From an uncultured Collinsella sp. (GTDB taxonomy: Bacteria; Actinomycetota; Coriobacteriia; Coriobacteriales; Coriobacteriaceae): DNA of 6,609 bases. This document shows positions 1-5,422 of this stretch, one piece after another. The notes under the pieces were generated by a model. That model worked only from the letters and a program-made list of their open reading frames with translations. It was not told where the DNA came from and searched no databases. A program made the position numbers and the translations under genes. Every line of letters starts with the position of its first letter. Positions within the stretch are counted from its first letter, which is position 1. The DNA lies in NCBI GenBank assembly GCA_938045085.1, contig CALINZ010000188.1:1-6609 (forward strand). The letters run 5' to 3'.

Positions 1-2
1 AG

Positions 3-746
3 CTGGGCGTGGTGCCGGTCGTCAACGAGAACGATACCGTCACCGTCGATGAGATCAAGTTTGGCGACAACGACACACTGGCGGCGCTTGTGAGCTGTCT
101 GGTTTCTGCCGATCTGTGCGTGACGCTCTCGGACATCGATGGCCTTTATACTGCCAATCCGCATGAGGACCCCACGGCCGAGTTTGTTCCTGTCGTGCAT
201 AAGATCGATGCCAAGATTATTGCCTCGGCGGGTGATTCTTCCACATCGGTGGGCACGGGCGGCATGATCACCAAGATTCGCGCGAGCCGCATCCTGATGA
301 CGGCGGGGATTCAGAGCGTGATTTGCTCGGGTGAGGAGCCCGATGCGCTCGTGCGCCTCGCCCGCGGCGAGAGCGTGGGCACGCTGTTCGATCCGCCGGC
401 GGAGCGTCTGGACATCGCACCCCGCAAGCTGTGGATCGCGCTGGGCGACAAGGCACATGGGTCGGTGACGGTTGATGATGGTGCTGCGAAGGCGCTGGTT
501 AGCCGTGGCTCTTCCTTGCTTGCGGTGGGTATTCGCGAGGTCGATGGCCAGTTTGCCGAGGGCGATGTGCTCGATGTATGCGATCCGAGCGGCATGGTTG
601 TCGCCCGCGGTATCGCCGAGGCCGATTCGGATGTGTTGGAGCTCGCCGCCGGACGCCGTCAAGACCAGATTGCCAGCAACCGCCTGCTCGCTAACCTGGC
701 CGAGAAGCCGGCGATCCATCGAGATAATTTGATCGTCTTCGCCTAA
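3..746 (+). CDS. proB: Glutamate 5-kinase, C-terminal part (5' end outside the window)
   Basis: Glutamate 5-kinase phosphorylates the gamma-carboxylate of glutamate with ATP, the first committed step of proline synthesis, in the cytoplasm. The frame is open from the first full codon at base 3, so the gene starts upstream; 247 residues remain. Numbered from that codon, the amino-acid-kinase fold shows NEND (8-11), FGDND (20-24), SDIDGLY (43-49) and the loop GTGGMITK (84-91). The Asn/Asp residues of the first two motifs match the glutamate-binding residues around N134-D150 of the E. coli enzyme, so about 126 residues are missing and the full length would be near 370, normal for the family. A PUA domain follows at about 141-222, as in most bacterial ProB; its role in the enzyme is unclear. 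The gene ends in TAA, 43 bases before a strong terminator. proA is not directly downstream: a minus-strand peptidase gene lies between. The GTG at 9 is internal, not a start. Confidence 0.96.
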   Translation: MGVVPVVNENDTVTVDEIKFGDNDTLAALVSCLVSADLCVTLSDIDGLYTANPHEDPTAEFVPVVHKIDAKIIASAGDSSTSVGTGGMITKIRASRILMTAGIQSVICSGEEPDALVRLARGESVGTLFDPPAERLDIAPRKLWIALGDKAHGSVTVDDGAAKALVSRGSSLLAVGIREVDGQFAEGDVLDVCDPSGMVVARGIAEADSDVLELAAGRRQDQIASNRLLANLAEKPAIHRDNLIVFA

Positions 747-760
747 CGGGTCGACGCTGC

Positions 761-860
761 GCGCCGCCCAGAGCGACAATTTGTCATTCAAAAGGTGAGG
801 CATGACCATCAGGTCTATGCCTCACCTTTTTCATGCCAACTTGTTCGCTCTGGGCGGCGC
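761..860. repeat. 16-bp perfect inverted repeat flanking the proB terminator hairpin
   Basis: The left arm, gcgccgcccagagcga (761-776), is exactly complementary to the right arm at 845-860. Allowing one bulged T at 844, pairing continues for three more bases (777-779 with 841-843). The terminator hairpin at 790-831 sits inside, giving a nested structure about 100 bases long. Neither arm is part of a coding region I can support. It could fold as RNA into a long stalk, act as a DNA element, or be the ends of a small non-autonomous repeat. I see no target-site duplication and no transposase nearby. Confidence 0.8.
790..831. terminator. Bidirectional intrinsic terminator between convergent proB and the S33 peptidase gene
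   Basis: The arm aaaaggtgaggcat (790-803) pairs perfectly over 14 bp with 817-830. The stem can continue inward by gacc (804-807) with ggtc (812-815), leaving a four-base loop and one bulged T at 816. On the plus strand the stem ends in a run of five T (827-831). On the minus strand the A run at 790-793 gives the U tract. It lies 43 bases after the proB stop and about 170 bases after the peptidase gene's stop, so it can end transcription of both. Confidence 0.88.
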
Positions 861-999
861 TCGCTTCTTTTGTTCGACCTACGATTTACAGCCACTCGCT
901 TAGGGGCGTTTTCGCTTTTCGTCCTCTTTCTGCAATGACTTCATTAACCTGGCACTTGGGGACGTTCTTTTTGTGCCGGCAGGTGGGGACACTCCTTTG
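832..999. other. Non-coding stretch with two GGGGAC motifs downstream of the peptidase gene
   Basis: Apart from the right arm of the inverted repeat (845-860), this stretch has no gene I can support. Near its end are two GGGGAC motifs, at 958-963 and 985-990. The first is enclosed by a short inverted repeat, ggcac (951-955) with gtgcc (973-977). The second, read on the minus strand, gives caaaggagtgtcccc (999-985), which resembles the arm and loop of the terminators at 3831 and 4541. The last motif ends about ten bases from the peptidase stop codon. A weak gcg-tttt-cgc hairpin is possible at 906-915. Confidence 0.5.
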
Positions 1000-2418
1000 C
1001 TAGAAGATCTGGCGCAGGTCTCCGCGGTTGAGGGCTTCGTCGAAGAGGTGCTTGAACACCACGCTGCCGTGCAGGCCGTCGTGCTCGAACTCGTTGGTCA
1101 CCCAGGCATGCGAGTTGCCCACGCGGCTGAGCGTATCGAGCTGCAGGCTCGAATCCACGTACATGTCGTCGAAATACACCGCGGCCTGGAGCGGCACCTC
1201 GTTGCAGGCCAGGCGCTGCGGGTCGTAGATCTTGTCCCAGCTGGTGTCTTCCATCAGCAGGTCCATGGCGGGCTTAAACGGCTTAAGCTCGGGCATCTGC
1301 TCGAACATCCACGGGAACATGGCCTCGCCGGTAAACATGAGCGGGCGCGCGAGGGTGTCGAACTCGGCGCGGTGTGCCTTCTCTTCGGCCGCGGCCCAAC
1401 CAATGGGCATAGTGTCGCCGTCGGCGTATATGAACTCCTGCAGCGTCCAGTACAGCGGATTCGTGCGCGTGTTGGTGCGCTCGAAGGCGCGCATCAAAAA
1501 GCTGTCAGATACCGAGGCGCCGCAGGTCAGCGTGCCGTCGCCGTCAACAAAAGCGTGATCGATAATCCAATGCATGCGCTCAAAGCTCGGCTTCATGCCA
1601 AAGTCGCTGCCCATGAGCTGTAGGCGCTCGACCGTCATCGGCGAGCCGTCGGGCAGCACGGGCTTCTGAGCCTCGAGCGCATCGGCCAGGGCTGCCACGC
1701 GCTCGACGTCAGCGGGGTAGCGGTCATAATACTGCTGCGTCTTGGCGGCCATACGCGGGAAGGTGTGCGCGTAGACCTCGCTTGCGCTCGCCGGCGCGTG
1801 GGGGATTCCGCCACAGGTAAAGCTCGCCGCCACGCCCTCGGGGAAGAGCGACAGGTAGCTCAGCGTCAAAAAACCGCCGTAGCTTTGGCCGAGCGTGACC
1901 CACGGCTTGCCGCCAAAGCCCACTAGGCGCAGGTACTCAAAATCGCGCACGATGGAGCTGGCGAGGTGGCGCTTGAGGAAGTCAGCCTGCGAGCGTGCGG
2001 CATCGGAGCTGGCCGCCGCCGCGCGCTCGCCCAGTGCGGCAATCGTGCGCCCGTCTACACAGCTGCTGCGCCCGGTGCCGCGCTGGTCGGGCAGGACGAC
2101 GCGGAAGTGCTTGACGGCCTCCTCGATCCAGCCGTCGCTTGTGGGCGACAGCGGACGTGGGCTCTCGCCGCCGGGGCCGCCCTGCAAAAACAGGAGCAGC
2201 GGCAGATCGTCGTTGATGCGGTCGGGCGCGCAAACCACGCGGTAGAAGAGCTTGATGCTCTCGGGCGCGCCGGCGATGGGTGCCGGCATAGCGCCGCGGC
2301 GCATGGTACTGCCGACGGCCAGGAGCATCGGCTCCAGGCCGCGCCAGTCAAGGGGGACGTCGATGCTGTGGTCCTCGACGTAAAGGCCGGGGACGTGGTA
2401 CGAAGTGATGAGGGTCAT
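1000..2418 (-). CDS. Proline-iminopeptidase-like alpha/beta hydrolase (peptidase family S33)
   Basis: This is a probable cytoplasmic aminopeptidase that removes N-terminal proline from peptides; the family is clear, the substrate inferred. Of 472 residues, QGGPGG (79-84) is the oxyanion-hole HGGPG-type motif, DQRGTGRS (111-118) is a hallmark of S33 iminopeptidases, and GQSYGG (177-182) is the nucleophile elbow with Ser179. Near the C-terminus, VYFDDMYVD (414-422) supplies the likely acid and HDGLHGS (446-452) the likely histidine. At 472 residues it belongs with the larger (over 400-residue) iminopeptidases rather than the roughly 300-residue type. No signal peptide is visible. The start is the ATG at 2418, because GGAAG lies six bases upstream. 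An in-frame ATG at 2499 would add 27 residues that do not look like the family, lacks a clear ribosome-binding site and runs nearly into proA. The gene is inserted in reverse orientation between proB and proA. Another S33 hydrolase activity cannot be excluded. Confidence 0.88.
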   Translation of the reverse strand: MTLITSYHVPGLYVEDHSIDVPLDWRGLEPMLLAVGSTMRRGAMPAPIAGAPESIKLFYRVVCAPDRINDDLPLLLFLQGGPGGESPRPLSPTSDGWIEEAVKHFRVVLPDQRGTGRSSCVDGRTIAALGERAAAASSDAARSQADFLKRHLASSIVRDFEYLRLVGFGGKPWVTLGQSYGGFLTLSYLSLFPEGVAASFTCGGIPHAPASASEVYAHTFPRMAAKTQQYYDRYPADVERVAALADALEAQKPVLPDGSPMTVERLQLMGSDFGMKPSFERMHWIIDHAFVDGDGTLTCGASVSDSFLMRAFERTNTRTNPLYWTLQEFIYADGDTMPIGWAAAEEKAHRAEFDTLARPLMFTGEAMFPWMFEQMPELKPFKPAMDLLMEDTSWDKIYDPQRLACNEVPLQAAVYFDDMYVDSSLQLDTLSRVGNSHAWVTNEFEHDGLHGSVVFKHLFDEALNRGDLRQIF

Positions 2419-2530
2419 GTGAGTCTTCCGTTCGTTGCGGTGTTTCGGGTTGACCAATTCTACCGCCGCGGGCGAGGCCATGCGCAAATCGGCTACCATG
2501 GTTGCAAACTTCTAGGAGAAAGGGCCGCCC
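2419..2530. promoter_or_regulatory. Divergent promoter region between the S33 peptidase gene and proA
   Basis: Both genes must start transcription in or near these 112 bases. On the minus strand TAGAAT (2462-2457) is a good -10 hexamer about 40 bases before the peptidase start, but no convincing -35 lies at the usual distance (TGCGCA, 2486-2481, is the nearest). On the plus strand TACCAT (2494-2499) could be a -10 for proA, without a good -35. A TTGACC at 2450-2455 looks like a -35 but has no matching -10. The proA ribosome-binding site, AGGAG at 2514-2518 or AAAGGG at 2519-2524, is at the right edge. I see no clear operator. Confidence 0.4.
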
Positions 2531-3817
2531 ATGTCGGTCGATATAGCCACGTATGTCCACGATCTTGCCGTTGCCGCCAAGGCAGCGTCGGCCTCGCTTG
2601 CCACGGCGAGCGATGAGCAGCGCCAGGAGGCCGTGCGCGCCATGGCCGCAGCACTGCGCAACGGTGTCGACTCCATCATCGCCGCCAACGAACTCGATAT
2701 GTCTGCCGCGCGCGATGCGGGTACCTCGGCCGGACTGCTCGATCGCCTGCTGCTGACGCCCGAGCGCGTCGAGGGCATGGCCGCCGGCCTGGAAAAGCTC
2801 GCCGAGCTGCCCGATCCCGTGGGCCGCGTGCTCGACCACCGCGTGCTTGCAAGTGGCGTGGACCTGACCCGTGTGAGTGTGCCGCTGGGCCTGGTCGCTA
2901 TGGTCTACGAGGCGCGCCCCAACGTGACGGCCGACGCCGCAGGCATCTGCATCCGTACCGGCAACGCCTGCATTCTACGCGGCGGCTCGCTGGCCTATCA
3001 CTCGTGTGCCATGATCGCCGAGCTGCTGGCCGATGCGCTCGAGGCCAAGGGCTTCCCGCGCGAGGCCGTGTCGATGATCGAGTCCACCGATCGCGAGGCC
3101 ACCGGCGAGCTCATGAAGCTCCGCGGTATTGTCGACGTACTCATTCCGCGCGGAGGTGCAGGCCTGATCCAGCGCTGCGTGCGCGAGTCGCTTGTGCCGG
3201 TGATCGAGACGGGCACGGGCAACTGCCACATCTACGTGCATGAATCCGCCGACTTTGATAAGGCGCTCAACATTATCGTTAATGCCAAGACCCAGCGCGT
3301 AGGCGTGTGCAATGCCGCCGAGTCGCTGCTGGTCGACCGTGCTGTGGCCGATGCGTTTTTGCCCGCGGTCGTGACCGTGCTGCATGACCACGGCGTGCTC
3401 ATTCACGGCGACGAGGCCACGTGCGCCGCGTGCGCCGACGCCGGCTTTGTGGAGGGCGATGACTACGTCGCCGCGACTGAGGAGGACTGGGGTCGCGAGT
3501 ACCTGGCGCTCGAGATGAGCGTGAAGGTCGTGGCAAACGAGGACCAGGCCATCGCACACATCAATCGCTACGGCACGATGCACTCCGAGGCCATCGTTGC
3601 CGAGGACACGGACGCTTGCGAGCGCTTCCTGGATGCGGTCGATGCCTCGGCCGTGTACGCCAACGCCAGCACGCGCTTCACTGACGGCGGCGAGTTTGGC
3701 CTGGGCGCCGAGATTGGCATCTCGACCCAAAAGCTCCACGCCCGTGGCCCCTTTGCCGTCGAGGCCCTCACTACCTACAAATACAAGCTCCGAGGCACCG
3801 GCCAGGTCCGCCCCTAA
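2531..3817 (+). CDS. proA: Gamma-glutamyl phosphate reductase
   Basis: ProA reduces gamma-glutamyl phosphate with NADPH to glutamate semialdehyde, which cyclises on the way to proline; it acts directly after ProB in the cytoplasm. The 428-residue product is normal for the family and has the aldehyde-dehydrogenase-like fold. Diagnostic segments are YEARPNVTADAAG from residue 126, a RGGS nucleotide-site segment, ETGTGNCHIYV, the catalytic-cysteine motif TQRVGVCNAAESLLV with Cys260, and GLGAEIGISTQKLHARGP at 390-407. The C-terminus YKYKLRGTGQVRP is also typical. The ATG at 2531 follows AGGAG (2514-2518, somewhat distant) or AAAGGG (2519-2524, spacing six). The gene runs divergently from the S33 peptidase gene and ends 13 bases before a terminator hairpin shared with the convergent HD-hydrolase gene. 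The reading frame is intact. Confidence 0.97.
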   Translation: MSVDIATYVHDLAVAAKAASASLATASDEQRQEAVRAMAAALRNGVDSIIAANELDMSAARDAGTSAGLLDRLLLTPERVEGMAAGLEKLAELPDPVGRVLDHRVLASGVDLTRVSVPLGLVAMVYEARPNVTADAAGICIRTGNACILRGGSLAYHSCAMIAELLADALEAKGFPREAVSMIESTDREATGELMKLRGIVDVLIPRGGAGLIQRCVRESLVPVIETGTGNCHIYVHESADFDKALNIIVNAKTQRVGVCNAAESLLVDRAVADAFLPAVVTVLHDHGVLIHGDEATCAACADAGFVEGDDYVAATEEDWGREYLALEMSVKVVANEDQAIAHINRYGTMHSEAIVAEDTDACERFLDAVDASAVYANASTRFTDGGEFGLGAEIGISTQKLHARGPFAVEALTTYKYKLRGTGQVRP

Positions 3818-3830
3818 CGACCGCGCAAGA

Positions 3831-3871
3831 AAAACCGCCACAAAGGTGCCTGTCCCCTTTGTGGCGGTTTT
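3831..3871. terminator. Bidirectional terminator after proA (copy 1 of a repeated element)
   Basis: The arm aaaaccgccacaaagg (3831-3846) pairs perfectly over 16 bp with 3856-3871 around a nine-base loop, tgcctgtcc. A runs on the left and T runs on the right make it work on both strands. It lies between the convergent proA and HD-hydrolase genes, 13 bases after the proA stop and 15 bases after the hydrolase stop. An almost identical copy is at 4541-4581. Confidence 0.9.
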
Positions 3872-3886
3872 AGCTGGCGCGGGCGG

Positions 3887-4486
3887 TTAGGCCTGGAAGG
3901 TATCGCGATCGGGCGCGAAGGACTGCATAGCCGCGATGGTGCGGTCAAAGAGCTCGGGGAGCTCCCAGCCCAACATCTCGGCGCCCTGCGAAATCACGTC
4001 GCGCGAGCAGCCGGCGGCAAAGCGTTTGTCCTTGAACTTCTTCTTGAGCGACTTAGTCGTAAAGTCCATAACGCTCTTGCTCGGGCGCATGATGACGGCA
4101 GCGCCGATCAGGCCGGTGAGCTCATCGCAGGCAAACAGGATCTTTTCCATCTGCAGCTCGGGCTTGGGTAGTGAGGTGTTGAAGTCCGACGTGTGCGTCT
4201 GGATGGCGCGAATGAGCTCGGGAGACGCACCTTCGCCCTCAAGAATCTCGGCAGCATAGATGGTGTGGTTAATGGGGTCGTCCTCATGCTCCTCCCAATC
4301 CAGGTCGTGCAGCAGACCGACGATGCCCCAAAACTCCTCGTTCTCGGGGTCGAACTCGCGCGCAAAGTAGCGCATAGTGCCCTCGACCGTCTCGCCATGG
4401 GTGATATGGAACGGGTCCTTGTTGTGCTCATTGAGCAGTTCGAACGCGCGGTCGCGGGTGATTCCGGCGGTAAGCGGCTCTGCCAT
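3887..4486 (-). CDS. HD-superfamily metal-dependent hydrolase, substrate unknown
   Basis: This 199-residue protein has the metal-binding pattern of HD-domain phosphohydrolases: His30 in THGE, the His60-Asp61 doublet in LLHDLDW, His98 in THTSD and Asp121 in ACDELTG. The arrangement resembles the uncharacterised predicted HD hydrolases grouped as COG2316. Members of the wider superfamily act on nucleotides or phosphoesters, but nothing here shows the substrate. There is no second domain, signal peptide or membrane segment, so it is probably a soluble cytoplasmic enzyme. The basic stretch KKKFKDKR (about 148-155) is followed by a short acidic and aromatic C-terminal helix region. The start at 4486 is well supported by AAGGAG six bases upstream. 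A terminator separates it from the CarD-like gene upstream on the same strand, so it probably has its own promoter in 4487-4540, which I could not place. It is bracketed by two copies of the same terminator element. Confidence 0.87.
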   Translation of the reverse strand: MAEPLTAGITRDRAFELLNEHNKDPFHITHGETVEGTMRYFAREFDPENEEFWGIVGLLHDLDWEEHEDDPINHTIYAAEILEGEGASPELIRAIQTHTSDFNTSLPKPELQMEKILFACDELTGLIGAAVIMRPSKSVMDFTTKSLKKKFKDKRFAAGCSRDVISQGAEMLGWELPELFDRTIAAMQSFAPDRDTFQA

Positions 4487-4540
4487 AAGAGACTCCTTGT
4501 GCTCGTGGGTATCGATAAGAATGAATACTACTAGAACAAG

Positions 4541-4581
4541 AAAACCACCACAAAGGTGCCTGTCCCCTTTGTGGTGGTTTT
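4541..4581. terminator. Terminator after the CarD-like gene (copy 2 of the repeated element)
   Basis: The arm aaaaccaccacaaagg (4541-4556) pairs perfectly over 16 bp with 4566-4581 around the same nine-base loop as copy 1, tgcctgtcc. It differs from copy 1 by one base pair, and both sides changed together (G-C became A-T), so the stem is conserved as a structure. On the minus strand it begins 13 bases after the CarD-like stop codon and ends transcription before the HD-hydrolase gene. With T runs on one strand and A runs on the other it should also work on the plus strand. Confidence 0.9.
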
Positions 4582-4594
4582 TGGCGCGGATGGG

Positions 4595-5080
4595 TTAGTT
4601 GAGGGCGGCTTGGGCTAGGCGGGCTTCGGCGGCCTCCTCGGTGACGCCAAGGGCCACGGCGAACTCCTCGATGGAGCGGCGTTTGGCCTCCTTGAGTACG
4701 CGCATGTAGTAGGAGCTGGGTTTTTTATCAGCTTCCTCGGCCTGGCGAATGCGGTGCATCATGGTCTTTGCCACGCGGACCGTCTCGGGCGCGCCCAGCT
4801 TGAGCTGCTGCTTAAAGTGTGTCTCCTCAAGCGAGCTGTTGCGCTCGGTAAAGGTGTCGCACTCCAGCTCGTCATAGTGGCTCAGCAGGTGCTCGGCATC
4901 TTGCTGAGAGATGGCGGCGTGCAGACGGTCGGCCTGCGCCACGGGGTACATGAGGATCGTCTGCGCATGTCCCTGCTTGGTCTCGAGCAGCAGCATGGGC
5001 TGCGGTGTGTCGTCCCTAAAACCGACGACGGTGCAGACTCCCTGGCCCGGATGAATGACGTGTTGACCGATTGAGAACAT
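4595..5080 (-). CDS. CarD/CdnL-family RNA polymerase-binding transcription regulator
   Basis: Proteins of this family bind the RNA polymerase beta subunit through an N-terminal Tudor-like domain and stabilise open promoter complexes through a C-terminal helical domain. The 161-residue product has the family's N-terminal signature, FSIGQHVIHPGQGVCTV (2-18), in a compact RNA-polymerase-interacting domain to about residue 55. A helical C-terminal part follows (about 60-158), ending in the typical EFAVALGVTEEAAEARL segment. The length matches stand-alone CarD/CdnL. An oddity is that the protein contains no tryptophan; the tryptophan that M. tuberculosis CarD inserts into the promoter minor groove (W85) is therefore missing, and the matching region (about 78-96) reads as polar residues. 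The start at 5080 follows GGAGG with four bases of spacing. The gene is divergent from argS. It may be a paralogue with altered function rather than the main CarD. Confidence 0.88.
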   Translation of the reverse strand: MFSIGQHVIHPGQGVCTVVGFRDDTPQPMLLLETKQGHAQTILMYPVAQADRLHAAISQQDAEHLLSHYDELECDTFTERNSSLEETHFKQQLKLGAPETVRVAKTMMHRIRQAEEADKKPSSYYMRVLKEAKRRSIEEFAVALGVTEEAAEARLAQAALN

Positions 5081-5094
5081 GCTACCTCCAACTT

Positions 5095-5138
5095 ATACGA
5101 ATTTACGTATGTCTAGAATAACACGCTGACGTGCGCAA
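5095..5138 (-). promoter_or_regulatory. Possible promoter/operator of the CarD-like gene
   Basis: On the minus strand TTGCGC (5138-5133) and TAGACA (5115-5110) are separated by 17 bases and could be a weak -35/-10 pair about 30 bases upstream of the start codon. An alternative -10, TATAAG (5097-5092), is a better hexamer but would leave only a few bases of leader. The inverted repeat ATACG-N6-CGTAT (5095-5110) overlaps this area, where a regulator could bind. All of this is pattern reading. Confidence 0.28.
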
Positions 5139-5326
5139 ACCCGTACTTTATGCAGGAAAAGCACACAACTCTGATAGGTAAGAGTATTCGATAACAGACG
5201 CAGCTCATTCACACCTTTATGCATTTTCAACGCCTGCATAATCTGCAGGCAGACCGGCATCTTTGAGTGACTCCATACAAGCTGTAGTCATTTTTGTGCA
5301 TATGCAATATCTATTAGCTTTACCCT

Positions 5327-5355
5327 GCGACAGTGCCCGTCGCTTGTGATAGAGT
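5327..5355 (+). promoter_or_regulatory. argS: Likely argS promoter (extended -10)
   Basis: GCGACA (5327-5332) as -35 and TAGAGT (5350-5355) as -10 are separated by 17 bases, and the -10 is preceded by TG at 5347-5348, an extended -10 element. Transcription would start near 5362, giving a leader of about 60 bases that ends in the strong ribosome-binding site AAGGAGG (5412-5418), four bases before the argS ATG. The 10-bp palindrome at 5297-5306 lies about 20 bases upstream of the -35. Confidence 0.5.
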
Positions 5356-5422
5356 GCTACAAACTCTGGCTTTTGCCCTACGAGTGACCAAGAGCTCGGG
5401 GGCTTTAACACAAGGAGGATCT

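Larger units (their letters stand above)
5081..5422. other. AT-richer divergent intergenic region between the CarD-like gene and argS
   Basis: This 342-base gap is visibly richer in A and T than the flanking genes and holds no gene I can support. It contains the inverted repeat ATACG-N6-CGTAT (5095-5110) directly upstream of the CarD-like gene, a hairpin-forming repeat gcctgca-N5-tgcaggc (5232-5250), the 10-bp palindrome tgcatatgca (5297-5306) and a likely argS promoter (5327-5355). A low-GC minus-strand frame spans 5217-5411 but lacks a ribosome-binding site. No T-box or other recognised riboswitch pattern was seen upstream of argS. Confidence 0.6.

Noticed and set aside
861..900. tRNA-like sequence gttcgacc near 874-881
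   Set aside because: The T-arm stem does not pair, and no acceptor, D or anticodon arm can be drawn around it.
949..979. Possible terminator hairpin after the S33 peptidase gene (ggcac with gtgcc)
   Set aside because: The stem is only five to seven pairs with a loop of about 17 bases and no T run directly after it on either strand. It is recorded as part of the GGGGAC-element region only.
973..1623. Plus-strand open frame of 216 codons opposite the S33 peptidase gene
   Set aside because: It is an antisense shadow; the minus-strand gene has clear catalytic motifs and a ribosome-binding site.
2419..2499. 27-residue N-terminal extension of the S33 peptidase from the ATG at 2499
   Set aside because: There is no good ribosome-binding site before 2499, the extra residues do not look like the family, and the ATG at 2418 has GGAAG at proper spacing.
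2975..3841. Long minus-strand open frame (288 codons) opposite proA
   Set aside because: It is an antisense shadow of proA with no recognisable motif, and it runs through the terminator stem at 3831.
5150..5194. Short plus-strand peptide frame (14 codons) as a possible argS leader peptide
   Set aside because: There is no ribosome-binding site and no run of arginine codons, and it lies upstream of the likely argS promoter. A similar 15-codon frame from 5219 was rejected for the same reasons.
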